NCBI RefSeq assembly: GCF_009649815.1 | Contig: NZ_WJIC01000047.1 | Coordinates: forward strand, 1 to 38,697 | Direction: 5' to 3' | Source: Nocardia sp. SYP-A9097 | GTDB taxonomy: Bacteria > Actinomycetota > Actinomycetes > Mycobacteriales > Mycobacteriaceae | DNA length: 38,697 bases | Shown here: positions 6,906 through 14,836 of the stretch, piece by piece | How the letters are laid out: each line of letters begins with the position of its first letter | Numbering within the stretch: position 1 is the stretch's first letter | The notes under the pieces: model-generated | What the model saw: only the letters and a program-made list of their open reading frames with translations | What the model was told of the DNA's origin: nothing | The model's database searches: none | Made by a program: the position numbers and the translations under genes

Positions 6906-8471
6906 GTGAGCGTGCCCGCGGTGGTGATCGCCGCGCCCGCGTCGGGTAGCGGAAAGACCACTCTCGCAACCGGATTGATCGGTGCGCTGCGGCGCGCCGG
7001 GCATCGGGTCGCACCGTTCAAGGTAGGCCCGGACTATATCGATCCCGGCTATCACGGCCTGGCAGCCGGACGCCCCGGACGGAACCTGGACCCGGTCCTC
7101 TGCGGTGCCGAACGCGTTGTCCCGCTGTACCGCCACGGCAGCGCGGGCTGCGATATAGCCGTGGTCGAAGGCGTCATGGGCCTATTCGACGGCCGCATCG
7201 ACGACAACAACACCGAACCCATCGCCGAGGGCTCGACCGCCCAGATCGCCGCCATGCTGGGCGCGCCGGTAATCCTGGTGGTGGACGCCCGCGGCCACAG
7301 CCAAAGCCTCGCCGCCCTCCTGCACGGCTTCGCCACCTACGACAGCGGAATCCGTTTGGGCGGAGTCATTCTCAACCGCGTAGGCAGCGAACGCCACGAG
7401 CAGGTCCTGCGCGCCGCCTGCGCCCGAGTCGGCCTCCCGGTCCTGGGCGCCCTCCCCCGCCTGGCTGAACTATCAGTCCCCTCGAGGCATTTGGGCCTCG
7501 TCCCCGCCGAAGAGCACGGCGCCGCCGCACAATCGGCAGTAGACGCCATGACCGACCTGGTCGCCGCCCACATAGACCTCGCCGCCGTAGCCGCCCTGGC
7601 AAGCTCCCAAACCTCCGGCCCGGCCTGGGACCCGGCCGCCGAACTGCTCGCCGCCACCGAATCATTCACCGGCCCCGTCGATTTCACCGTAGCGCCGTCG
7701 ATCATGGCCATGAGCGCCGCCGAGCCGGCACTTACAAATGCCCCCGAAGGCGCAGCAGCCAGGCACCGCGACACCCCCACTGTCGGCGTAGCAGGCCGGC
7801 ACGGCGATACCCCTATTGCCGAAGTGGCAGGCCGGCGCAGCGATGCCCCGGTGATCGCGGTGGCGGGTGGAGCGGCCTTCACTTTCGGCTACGCCGAGCA
7901 CCGCGAACTCCTCGAGGCCGCTGGAGCCCGGGTAGTGGTCTTCGACCCCACCCGCGACGAACTCCCCACCGGCACAGCGGGTCTGGTAATCCCCGGCGGC
8001 TTCCCCGAAGAACACGCCGCCGCGCTCTCCGCGAACACCGCCCTCCTGGCAACCATCGCCGACCAGGCCCGCCAGGGCCTGCCCATCCACGCCGAATGCG
8101 CGGGCCTGCTCTACCTGACCCGCTCCCTCGACGGCCACCCCATGGCCGCAGTAATAGACGCGGCAGCCGAATTCGGCCCCCGCCTCACCCTCGGCTACCG
8201 AGACGCCGTGGCCCTCACCGATTCCGTCCTCTGGCGACCAGGCGAACGAGTCCGAGGCCACGAATTCCACCGCACCCGCCTGACCACCGCCCCCACCGCT
8301 CCCGCGGCGTGGGCCTGGCGCTCCCCGTCAGGCGAAACAGTCCGCGAAGGCGCAACCCTCCACAACGTCCACGCCTCCTACCTCCACACCCACCCCGCCG
8401 GAAACCCCGCGGCAATAGCCCGCTTCGTCACCGCCGCAAAATCTTTCGCCGAATCCCATGCCCCAGCCTGA
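6906..8471 (+). CDS. cobB: cobyrinate a,c-diamide synthase (glutamine-hydrolysing)
   Basis: CobB amidates carboxyl groups a and c of (hydrogeno)byrinate using glutamine and ATP. The N-terminal ATPase has the P-loop AAPASGSGKTT (about residues 9-19), FKVGPDYIDP (about 38-47) and VVEGVMGLFDG. The C-terminal class I amidotransferase-like domain has IHAECAGLLYL, with the nucleophilic cysteine near residue 364. GGAGG at 6895-6899 favours the GTG at 6906 over 6903; 6912 is also possible. At about 521 residues it is longer than the roughly 450-460 usual in the family. The excess lies in the interdomain linker, where a 12-codon unit is repeated three times (7761-7868). Confidence 0.95.
   Translation: MSVPAVVIAAPASGSGKTTLATGLIGALRRAGHRVAPFKVGPDYIDPGYHGLAAGRPGRNLDPVLCGAERVVPLYRHGSAGCDIAVVEGVMGLFDGRIDDNNTEPIAEGSTAQIAAMLGAPVILVVDARGHSQSLAALLHGFATYDSGIRLGGVILNRVGSERHEQVLRAACARVGLPVLGALPRLAELSVPSRHLGLVPAEEHGAAAQSAVDAMTDLVAAHIDLAAVAALASSQTSGPAWDPAAELLAATESFTGPVDFTVAPSIMAMSAAEPALTNAPEGAAARHRDTPTVGVAGRHGDTPIAEVAGRRSDAPVIAVAGGAAFTFGYAEHRELLEAAGARVVVFDPTRDELPTGTAGLVIPGGFPEEHAAALSANTALLATIADQARQGLPIHAECAGLLYLTRSLDGHPMAAVIDAAAEFGPRLTLGYRDAVALTDSVLWRPGERVRGHEFHRTRLTTAPTAPAAWAWRSPSGETVREGATLHNVHASYLHTHPAGNPAAIARFVTAAKSFAESHAPA
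7761..7868 (+). repeat. three tandem 36-bp units in the cobB linker
   Basis: Three in-frame 12-codon units read RHRDTPTVGVAG, RHGDTPIAEVAG and RRSDAPVIAVAG. The last is the natural first beta-strand of the amidotransferase domain. The other two look like degenerate upstream copies of it. This is direct evidence for internal duplication that lengthened the linker between the two catalytic domains. Confidence 0.8.
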
Positions 8472-8792
8472 GTGGCGACCACATACCGGGGGCGAACCGC
8501 GCCCGGCCGGACCGATCACATCCGCGACCACAAGTCGGCGCTTGCTGATTTCGAACTCCGTCACTCGGCGGACGGCGGCTCGGCCCTCAGCTACGCAGGT
8601 GTCAGCCGGTTTGCGATCAGCGACTGCCGCCGCCAGCTGCACGCTTACTTGGGCGTGTCGTGGAGAGAAACTCCACCTCCGCCGCCAGCCCGCCGAGGGT
8701 CTACCGGCCATTGGCGATAGGTCTGAACCGAATCGACTTCTGCAGCCGAGCCTGACCGTCCCTAGTCGGCTCGAAAAGGTCGTGATGAACGG
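8472..8792. other. intergenic gap between cobB and the cobE-like gene
   Basis: About 320 bases. The open frames across it show no domain I recognise. A small hairpin (GTGGAG, AGAAA, CTCCAC, near 8660-8677) is the only structure noted. No terminator T-run or corrinoid riboswitch is visible. Confidence 0.4.
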
Positions 8793-9161
8793 GTGACTTC
8801 GCGACCGTGTGCCGTGGGGGTGGGGCTGCGTGCGGGGGCGGAGGCTGCTGTTATCGCTGCCGCTGTCCGAGAATCCTTGGGGGACTTCGCGGTCGCGTGT
8901 CTCGCAACGGTTGATCGGCGTGCGGACGAGCCGGGCCTCGTTGCGGCTGCCGAGCTGTTGGGGGTGCCGGTCGTCGTGTTCACCGCCGATGAGTTGGCGC
9001 GGGTTGTGGTGCCGAATCCTTCCGCGCGCACCGCTGCGGCGGTCGGCACGCCCAGTGTGGCGGAGGCGGCCGCGGTGCTGGCGTCGGGAGGCGGCGAGTT
9101 GGTCGTGCGCAAGACCGTGGTTGGCGGAATTACGTTCGCCGCCGCGATGATTCACCGCTGA
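8793..9161 (+). CDS. cobE: cobalamin biosynthesis protein CobE / CbiG C-terminal domain
   Basis: This 122-residue protein matches the single-domain CobE/CbiG-C fold. It has an N-terminal VGVGLRAGA glycine-rich loop (about residues 8-16), then LATVDRRADEPGL (about 37-49). The middle reads LGVPVVVFTADELA, and the end has the conserved VVRKTVVGGITFAAA. In CbiG this domain accompanies ring-contraction lactone opening; the exact reaction of stand-alone CobE is not settled. The GTG at 8793 begins just before the first conserved strand, but no good ribosome-binding site is seen. It is separated from cobB by about 320 bases, so it may have its own promoter. A strong hairpin follows downstream. Confidence 0.85.
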   Translation: MTSRPCAVGVGLRAGAEAAVIAAAVRESLGDFAVACLATVDRRADEPGLVAAAELLGVPVVVFTADELARVVVPNPSARTAAAVGTPSVAEAAAVLASGGGELVVRKTVVGGITFAAAMIHR

Positions 9162-9278
9162 TCTGCGACACTCCGCCCGCGTGTCCTCGTGCCCATTTGG
9201 TCCGGCTCGCGCATTCGATATTCGAAAACCGCTTGCGCCCAGCCGTATGACGCGGGCGTCTCGGGCGGAGATATGGGA

Positions 9279-9322
9279 CCGCCGCGCTCGCCGACTGGTT
9301 GGGTTGTCGGCGGGCGCGGCGG
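9279..9322. terminator. bidirectional hairpin terminator between convergent genes
   Basis: Arms 9279-9295 and 9306-9322 match at 16 of 17 positions around a 10-base loop. The hairpin lies between the ends of the cobE-like gene and the convergent gene at 9373. It lacks a U-run, as many actinobacterial terminators do. Confidence 0.65.
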
Positions 9323-9372
9323 GGAGCGGATCTTGCACTGGGAGTGGGGGATCCGCCGTTATGGGGGTTGGG

Positions 9373-10482
9373 TCAGGGGGCTACCGAGCCCCAGTCGGCG
9401 AAGCCGGTGGGGTCGTGGCGGCCCAGGGAGCCGTGTTCGAACAGGCCCCAGCCTTCGGCGTCGCCGCAGCGGGCCTTGCCTACGTGGTCGATGACGCCGA
9501 AGGGGATGCGGCCGGCGTTAGCGGGGTCGGTGAGGTCGTAGGTTTTGCTTTCGGACCAGTTGCGGCCCTTCCACTGGCCGTGCTGCCAGTCGGGGTCGCC
9601 GCCGTAGCCGGCTCCGACGTGCAGGGCGATGAAGGTGCCCGCTTCGACCTCCACCTCGAGCGGTTTGCCGTCGGGGGTGGTGAGTTCCAGGCGCAGGGCG
9701 GTGGGGATGCGGGTGCCGGACTTGTAGGTGAGATGCACTCGCGGCCAACCCAATTGCTCGATACGCCCGTCATGCCAGATGCGGGTGGCATCGTTGAGCG
9801 TGCGGAAACCGTTGGGCTCCTCCTGCACGATGACGATGATCGAGAAGTCGTCGAAGCGCAGCGGCACATACAGCCACCAGAAGCCTTCGGACGGTTCGGA
9901 AGCCACGCGCCCCGGCGGATCGGATTCGCCGACCGGGCGGATACCCCAGGACCGGTCGCGGGTGCCCATCCAGCTGGACGGGTCGACATTGAAGTCGGTG
10001 CCGTCGACATGCAGTGTGCCGGACCAGGATCCGACCTGAGCGAAGCGCTGCGCCTCGATCATGGCCTTGTTCATGCCGGTGATGATGGTGTGCGCCTCCT
10101 CCTGCACGACCGGGAACGAACCCTCCCATGTCATGTCGAAGGACAGGTCCTCGTGCTCGCAGATGACGCGCAGCTTCCGCAGCGGCTCGATCACCTCGAT
10201 GCGATACCCGCCGACGGCCATATCCAGTCCGCGCTGTTCGAGCGCGTCCGAGAAGTGCACGGCGTGCTGGATATCGCCGCGCCGCACGGTCGCGAACGCG
10301 TCGGTGACGCCCAAGTTCGGGTACGCCCCGAAGCCCGTGATCAGCATGAGATCGCCACCGGTGTCGATGGCGTTGAAGTAGCTGCGGTCGTAGAAGTTCT
10401 TGTCGCTGCTGGCAACTCGCGCCATCGGCTGCGGGGTCTGGTGGATGGGGAATTCGTCCAGCGGGCCGATCATGGGTTTCAT
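9373..10482 (-). CDS. conserved protein, lipocalin-like (AttH/CrtC-type or DUF7064/7065)
   Basis: This is a 369-residue protein without signal peptide or membrane segment. Aromatic, beta-rich stretches such as SWGIRPVGESDPPG, FWWLYVPLRFDD and GAGYGGDPDWQHGQWKG recall the beta-barrel of AttH/hydroxyneurosporene-synthase-like proteins in actinobacteria. I recognise the type rather than a named function. The ATG at 10482 starts six bases after the stop codon of the upstream phosphotransferase gene. A TTG at 10491 overlapping that stop is less likely. The tight pairing suggests both act on one substrate, perhaps a lipid or steroid-like compound; this is inference only. Confidence 0.7.
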   Translation of the reverse strand: MKPMIGPLDEFPIHQTPQPMARVASSDKNFYDRSYFNAIDTGGDLMLITGFGAYPNLGVTDAFATVRRGDIQHAVHFSDALEQRGLDMAVGGYRIEVIEPLRKLRVICEHEDLSFDMTWEGSFPVVQEEAHTIITGMNKAMIEAQRFAQVGSWSGTLHVDGTDFNVDPSSWMGTRDRSWGIRPVGESDPPGRVASEPSEGFWWLYVPLRFDDFSIIVIVQEEPNGFRTLNDATRIWHDGRIEQLGWPRVHLTYKSGTRIPTALRLELTTPDGKPLEVEVEAGTFIALHVGAGYGGDPDWQHGQWKGRNWSESKTYDLTDPANAGRIPFGVIDHVGKARCGDAEGWGLFEHGSLGRHDPTGFADWGSVAP

Positions 10483-10487
10483 AGCTC

Positions 10488-11615
10488 TCAATCCCAGGAG
10501 TAGGTGCCGTCGAGCAGGGCCTCGAGCAGCTGTCGGTGCATGACGTAGTCGTCGCGATCAGCGGTGTCGGTGTCCTCGCCGAAGTGGATCATGCGGCGCT
10601 TGATACGGGCCATGACAATGCCGTGGCGCAGCGCCGAATAGGTGAGGTACCAGTCCATATCGCGGGGTGCGTGCCCGCTGAAATCCTCGTACAGCTTCTC
10701 GACATCACTGCGGCGCAAAAAGTCTGGCAGGCCGGGCTGGTCGAATCGGGTTGCGATGTCCTGGAAGAAGCGGTGCTGGAAGATCGGCCAGGCAACATCC
10801 AGTTCGCGCGGGCCGAGAGCGGCCATCTCCCAGTCGAGTACGGCGACCGGATCGAATTCGCCGAACATGATATTGCCCGGGCGAGCGTCGCCCCAGCTGA
10901 GCACATCCGGACCGGTCTCGGCGGGCCAGTGCTGCTCGAGCCATTCGAAGGTGCGCTCCAGCAAGGGGATTCGGAACCCGTCAGCGGCGAGTGCCCAGTC
11001 GTACCACTGCTTCTGTGCCTCGAAGTGCCGCCGCAGCGCCGAACCCTCACCGTGGAGTCGGGGGAACCGCTCGGCGGGGTTCTCGATGCCGTGCACCTTG
11101 GCGATGACCTCGATGGTGCGGCGGGTGATCTCGTACCGCTGCTCCGCGGTGGCGTCGAAGACCCAGCCGAAGAACACGTACGGCGGATTGTCCTCGGCCA
11201 CACGACCATCCACGCGGCGCATGATGAAGAACGGCGCGCCGAGCACGGAGGTGTCACTCTCCATCCAGCACAGCGTCGGCACCGGGATGTCGGTGGCCTC
11301 GCCGACCCCTTCCATCAGGGCGTACTGGAGTTCGAGATCGTAGGTCTCGAAGACCGGGAAGGCGCCCTCGGCCGGTGGCAGCCGTGCCACGAAGGATCCG
11401 TTCGCGGGTTCGCCGTTCTCGAGCCACTCGGCCTCGAAGAGCAGGGTGGTGCTGGACATGCCGCCCGCCTGGGGCTTGGTCATCGAGGTGATGCGCAGAG
11501 TGTCCCCGGCGTCGAGTTTGTCGGCGAGCCAGGTTGCGAGCTTCTCCTCGAGTTGATCGTTGTCCCGATCCGAGACGGTCAGTTCCCATCTCTGGTGGGG
11601 GTCGTCGGCCGACAT
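10488..11615 (-). CDS. phosphotransferase family protein (APH/choline-kinase fold)
   Basis: The 375-residue protein has the aminoglycoside-phosphotransferase fold. The ATP-binding lobe has GGMSSTTLLFEAEW and FVARLPP. The catalytic-loop counterpart is LSWGDARPGNIMF, where Trp stands in place of the usual His, as in the ACAD10-like branch. The Mg-binding motif follows as VAVLDWEMAALG. Members in mycobacteria and relatives are usually linked to lipid or xenobiotic metabolism rather than drug resistance. The start at 11615 is fixed by a strong AGGAGG site just upstream. The frame is open further upstream to 12119, but that part only mirrors the divergent membrane gene. It forms a two-gene operon with the gene ending at 9373. 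Confidence 0.88.
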   Translation of the reverse strand: MSADDPHQRWELTVSDRDNDQLEEKLATWLADKLDAGDTLRITSMTKPQAGGMSSTTLLFEAEWLENGEPANGSFVARLPPAEGAFPVFETYDLELQYALMEGVGEATDIPVPTLCWMESDTSVLGAPFFIMRRVDGRVAEDNPPYVFFGWVFDATAEQRYEITRRTIEVIAKVHGIENPAERFPRLHGEGSALRRHFEAQKQWYDWALAADGFRIPLLERTFEWLEQHWPAETGPDVLSWGDARPGNIMFGEFDPVAVLDWEMAALGPRELDVAWPIFQHRFFQDIATRFDQPGLPDFLRRSDVEKLYEDFSGHAPRDMDWYLTYSALRHGIVMARIKRRMIHFGEDTDTADRDDYVMHRQLLEALLDGTYSWD

Positions 11616-11690
11616 GGCTAATCCTCCTGGCGTGGAAAGGCAGGCGTGCCAGCGCGGGTCCGGGCCGGTGGGCTCGTCTGTGACGCGGTT

Positions 11691-11718
11691 AACACGGTGT
11701 TCCGAAATGTAACGCGTT
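11691..11718. promoter_or_regulatory. two short palindromes in a divergent promoter region
   Basis: AACACGGTGTT (11691-11701) and AACGCGTT (11711-11718) lie between the divergent phosphotransferase and DoxX-like genes. Their spacing and symmetry suggest a repressor operator, for example of the TetR type, but no regulator gene is next to it. Confidence 0.4.
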
Positions 11719-11909
11719 CCAGTCGGATTGTGGAGAGGTTCGACAGGCGAGTACCGGTGAATGGGATGTGTCTCGACGCTGAATCTGGTAAGTCGGTAGT
11801 GCTGGCACGTAGTGCTGTAGGGGGATACCCGGAGTACCACAGGTGGATGTGCGGCCATGCCCCGATTCCTATCCTCGGAAGCAAGTGATTCCGAGGTGAA
11901 GGGACGGGA

Positions 11910-13256
11910 ATGAGTGCACCGGCGATGGCCGCGGCGGCAGAGCTCGACCAACCGGAGGACGCGCCAGCGCCACCGTGGAAACCGTTGCCCCGCATAGGTT
12001 TCCGCTTCGCCTGCGCCTATCTGACACTCTTCTGCGTCATCTACCCGCAGCCGATCTTCGCGCTCCTGGGCATAGTGCAGATCTGGCTGCCCGATTCGAT
12101 GGTCATGCGGTACGCGCAATTACCGCACCCGATCGTGGAGTGGGTGGGCCGCACGGTCTTCGGTACGGATGTGCGACTGCACCTCGACTCCGGCAGTGGC
12201 GATCAGGCGTACCTGTGGGTGCTCACCTTCTGCGTGCTGATGCTCGCCGTCGTGGTGACCGCCGTATGGACTCTGCTGGATCGCCGCCACACCGAGTACC
12301 GCACCGTGGCGAGCTGGTTCCTGCTGTTCATCCGGATCATCCTGGCCGGGCAGATGCTCGGATACGGCTGCGCCAAATTCATTCCGCTGCAAATGCCGGT
12401 CCCCGCGCTGTCTACCCTGGTCACGCCCTACGGCGACCTGAGTCATATGTCGGTGCTGTGGAATCAGGTCGGCACTTCGCCGGTGTACGAGAGCCTGCTC
12501 GGCCTGGCCGAAATCATGGGCGGGGTACTGCTGCTGTTGCCGCGCACGCAACTGGCCGGCGCCCTGCTGAGCCTGGTGAGTATGGCGCAGGTATGGATCC
12601 TGAACATGACCTTCGACGTGCCGGTCAAACTGCTCTCGTTCCACCTGATGCTGCTGTCGCTGGCGCTGCTCGCCCCCGACGCCCGCCGCTTGACCGCGGT
12701 GCTGCTGGGCCGAGCCGCCGGACCGTCGACCGCGCCCACCCCGTTCCGGACGCCGCGGGCCCGCCGGATCAGCGATATCGCCCTGGTGGCGCTGCTGCTT
12801 TGGATGGTGGCGGCCATTCTGGTGGAGAATTGGGACGGCTGGCACAAATACGGTCCGGGCCGACCGCAATCCGAGCTGTACGGCGTCTGGAATGTCACCG
12901 AACTCACCCGTGACGAGCAGCCGGTACCACCCCTGCTCACCGATGAGACGCGTTGGCGGCGAATTGTTTTCGACAATCCGCAGTTCGCCGAATACCAAAG
13001 AATGGATGACAGCCTTACCCCGGTGCTCACCGAATTGGATACCGGCACACACCATCTCACGCTGCGCGCATCCGACGGGGCAACCGAGCTGGCAGCGTTC
13101 ACCTATGAACGACCCGCTTCGGATCGCCTGATCCTGACGGGCGAACTCGACGGGCACCCGGTGACATTGACCCTCACCCTGGTGGACACCGATCGAATGC
13201 CGGTGCGGCAGGGAGGCTTACACCTGGTCCAGGACGAACCCGACGGCGTGAAGTAA
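11910..13256 (+). CDS. DoxX-like integral membrane protein
   Basis: A 448-residue protein. After a short cytosolic N-terminus it has several hydrophobic segments: CAYLTLFCVIYPQPIFALLG, WVLTFCVLMLAVVVTAVW, FLLFIRIILAGQMLGYG, ALLSLVSMAQVWIL and IALVALLLWMVAAILV. The GYGCAKFIPLQMP stretch after the third and the pattern of helices fit DoxX-like proteins. About 120 residues at the C-terminus are soluble and beta-rich and probably extracytoplasmic. Its role is unknown; DoxX relatives are tied to redox or membrane integrity. GAAGGGACGGG precedes the ATG. It ends five bases from the convergent broken hydrolase gene. Confidence 0.8.
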   Translation: MSAPAMAAAAELDQPEDAPAPPWKPLPRIGFRFACAYLTLFCVIYPQPIFALLGIVQIWLPDSMVMRYAQLPHPIVEWVGRTVFGTDVRLHLDSGSGDQAYLWVLTFCVLMLAVVVTAVWTLLDRRHTEYRTVASWFLLFIRIILAGQMLGYGCAKFIPLQMPVPALSTLVTPYGDLSHMSVLWNQVGTSPVYESLLGLAEIMGGVLLLLPRTQLAGALLSLVSMAQVWILNMTFDVPVKLLSFHLMLLSLALLAPDARRLTAVLLGRAAGPSTAPTPFRTPRARRISDIALVALLLWMVAAILVENWDGWHKYGPGRPQSELYGVWNVTELTRDEQPVPPLLTDETRWRRIVFDNPQFAEYQRMDDSLTPVLTELDTGTHHLTLRASDGATELAAFTYERPASDRLILTGELDGHPVTLTLTLVDTDRMPVRQGGLHLVQDEPDGVK

Positions 13257-13261
13257 CGACC

Positions 13262-14247
13262 TCAGTTCGGAATATCGGCGATCTGGTTGGCCCAGTTCGG
13301 ATTCGGGGCGAAGAACTCGCCCCGGGCCGTGAAGGCGCGCATCGCGTCCTGATCACCGAGCAGCTGGGCCGCCAGCCACGCGGTCGGATACCCAAGGTAG
13401 CCGTACACCCCGGTGGTGCAGGGGAATGACGCCCGCGCACAATCCGGCTGTCCCTGCACATCATTGTGATTCGGCCCGATGAGCGTGCCCCAAGCCTTCG
13501 GAATCGTTGCCGGAATCGCCTCGTAGTACGCCTGCATCGATTGCGGGCCGATCAACTGCGCCGGCAGGAGCTGCGTCGACGGCGAGATCAGGAAATCCGC
13601 GGAACCGTTCACCAGGAATACCGAACCATCCACCACCGCACGGGTATCCGGGCACCATGATCCGTTGGCGCAGAGAGCCTGAATCGGCATCTCGATCGGC
13701 ACCGCCGTCTTGATCCGCCCGCCCGAATTCGTCATGGCATTGAGCGCTCCGGCCCCGGCGAATGCCCCATCGCCCCAATCGCATTCGGGTCGACGTGATT
13801 GTGGAAGACGCTCGCCGGATCATCGGCCTGCCGCAACAGGAAGTCCGCCGCCCCGGCGATATCCACACCCGATCCGGTCTGCTGATTCTCGGTGGCGATC
13901 ACCACGAACCCCCACGACGCCAAATGTGCCAGCAGAGAGTCGTATTGGCTCGGCACCGCGAAGGTGCCGTCGCCCCAGGTGATGATCGGATGCCGGAACC
14001 CGCCCACCCCGAGATCCGCCGGATACCAGAGGTCGTAGGCCGCCCCGGTGGAATCGCAACAGCCGAAAGCCTTTTGCGCGGTCACCGCCCACGGTCCCGG
14101 CTGCGAATAGGTCGCCTCGACCCCATTCGCCGGAACATACGGGTCCAACCAGGAGACATGGGTATCGGCCACTGCGGGGGCGGCGCATGGCAGCAACAGT
14201 GCGGTCACCACGGCGAGCATCCGAACGACGACGGTGCGGCGAGTCAT
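13262..14247 (-). pseudogene. secreted alpha/beta hydrolase (chlorophyllase/PET-hydrolase-like), split by a one-base frameshift
   Basis: Read across a -1 shift, this is one protein of about 328 residues. It begins MTRRTVVVRMLAVVTALLL with a signal peptide ending near APAVAD. The upper frame (14247-13732) runs through TWGDGTF and VVIATENQ to the nucleophile elbow GHSPG and then stops. The lower frame (up to 13735) continues without loss as GAGALNAM, with the candidate acid in GSADFL and the histidine in GPNHND. The break falls in a run of four C on the plus strand (13753-13756). One more base there restores GHSPGAGAL. The cause could be a real indel, phase variation or a sequencing error. The two frames overlap as ATGA. 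Confidence 0.85.
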
Positions 14248-14340
14248 AGCGGAAAAGCATAGAAACCGTTTACCGATTTCAGTGACAGGCGCCCGGAACA
14301 ATCGGGAATTCGCTTGTGGCGCACACCGTTTACATCACCC

Positions 14341-14745
14341 GTGACGACACTCCCCGAGAATCTGCGACAGCACATCGACAAGTCGAATGTCTTCGCCACC
14401 GTGGCGACGCTCGGCCGTGACGGTCAACCGCACCTCACCGTGGTCTGGCTCATTCGCGACGGCGACGACGTGGTCTTCTCCACCACCGTGACCCGGCAGA
14501 TGTACCACAATCTGGTTCGCGATCCGCGCGTCACCGCGCTGATCAATCCGCCGGAGAACCCGTACGTCTACGCCGAGATTCGCGGCACGGTCACCATCGA
14601 ACCGGATCCCGAACGCGCCCTTCCGAACAGGATCTCGCAGAAGTTCACCGGTAAGCCGTACCTCGAATTCAATCCGGCCTCGGCCGGCGACTCCGCCCGG
14701 GTCGTCGTCCGCATCACCCCGACCAAGGTGATAAGCCGCATTTGA
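14341..14745 (+). CDS. PPOX-class (split-barrel) F420- or FMN-dependent oxidoreductase
   Basis: The 134-residue protein fits the pyridoxamine-5'-phosphate-oxidase-like split beta-barrel. It has FATVATLGRDGQPHLTVVW (about residues 17-35), VVFSTTVTRQMYHNLVRDP and ALINPPENPYVYAEIRG. In actinobacteria this class often uses cofactor F420; the substrate is unknown. GTG at 14341 is taken as start. A TTG at 14314 would add nine residues without a visible ribosome-binding site. It diverges from the broken hydrolase gene across about 90 bases. Confidence 0.85.
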   Translation: MTTLPENLRQHIDKSNVFATVATLGRDGQPHLTVVWLIRDGDDVVFSTTVTRQMYHNLVRDPRVTALINPPENPYVYAEIRGTVTIEPDPERALPNRISQKFTGKPYLEFNPASAGDSARVVVRITPTKVISRI

Positions 14746-14822
14746 CGCCATCGCCGCCGGTGGGGTGTGTAACGGTTGCTGCGCGGAAGCCGGGCGATTG
14801 TGGCGTACGCGCGGCCACGCCG

Positions 14823-14828
14823 TAGGCT
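14823..14828 (+). promoter_or_regulatory. -10 box of a probable leaderless promoter for cysG
   Basis: TAGGCT (TAnnnT) ends eight bases before the GTG at 14837. TTGTGG at 14798-14803 is a possible -35 box with a 19-base spacer. Confidence 0.45.
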
Positions 14829-14836
14829 CAATCCTT

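Noticed and set aside
8472..8792. Possible small gene or degraded gene between cobB and the cobE-like gene
   Set aside because: No frame has a ribosome-binding site or a recognisable motif.
11616..12119. N-terminal extension of the phosphotransferase
   Set aside because: The extension runs across the promoter region and into the divergent gene, and a strong AGGAGG site marks the start at 11615.
13732..13735. ATGA overlap read as two translationally coupled genes
   Set aside because: The lower frame continues the protein upstream of its ATG as GAGALNAM, so a frameshift in one gene is simpler.
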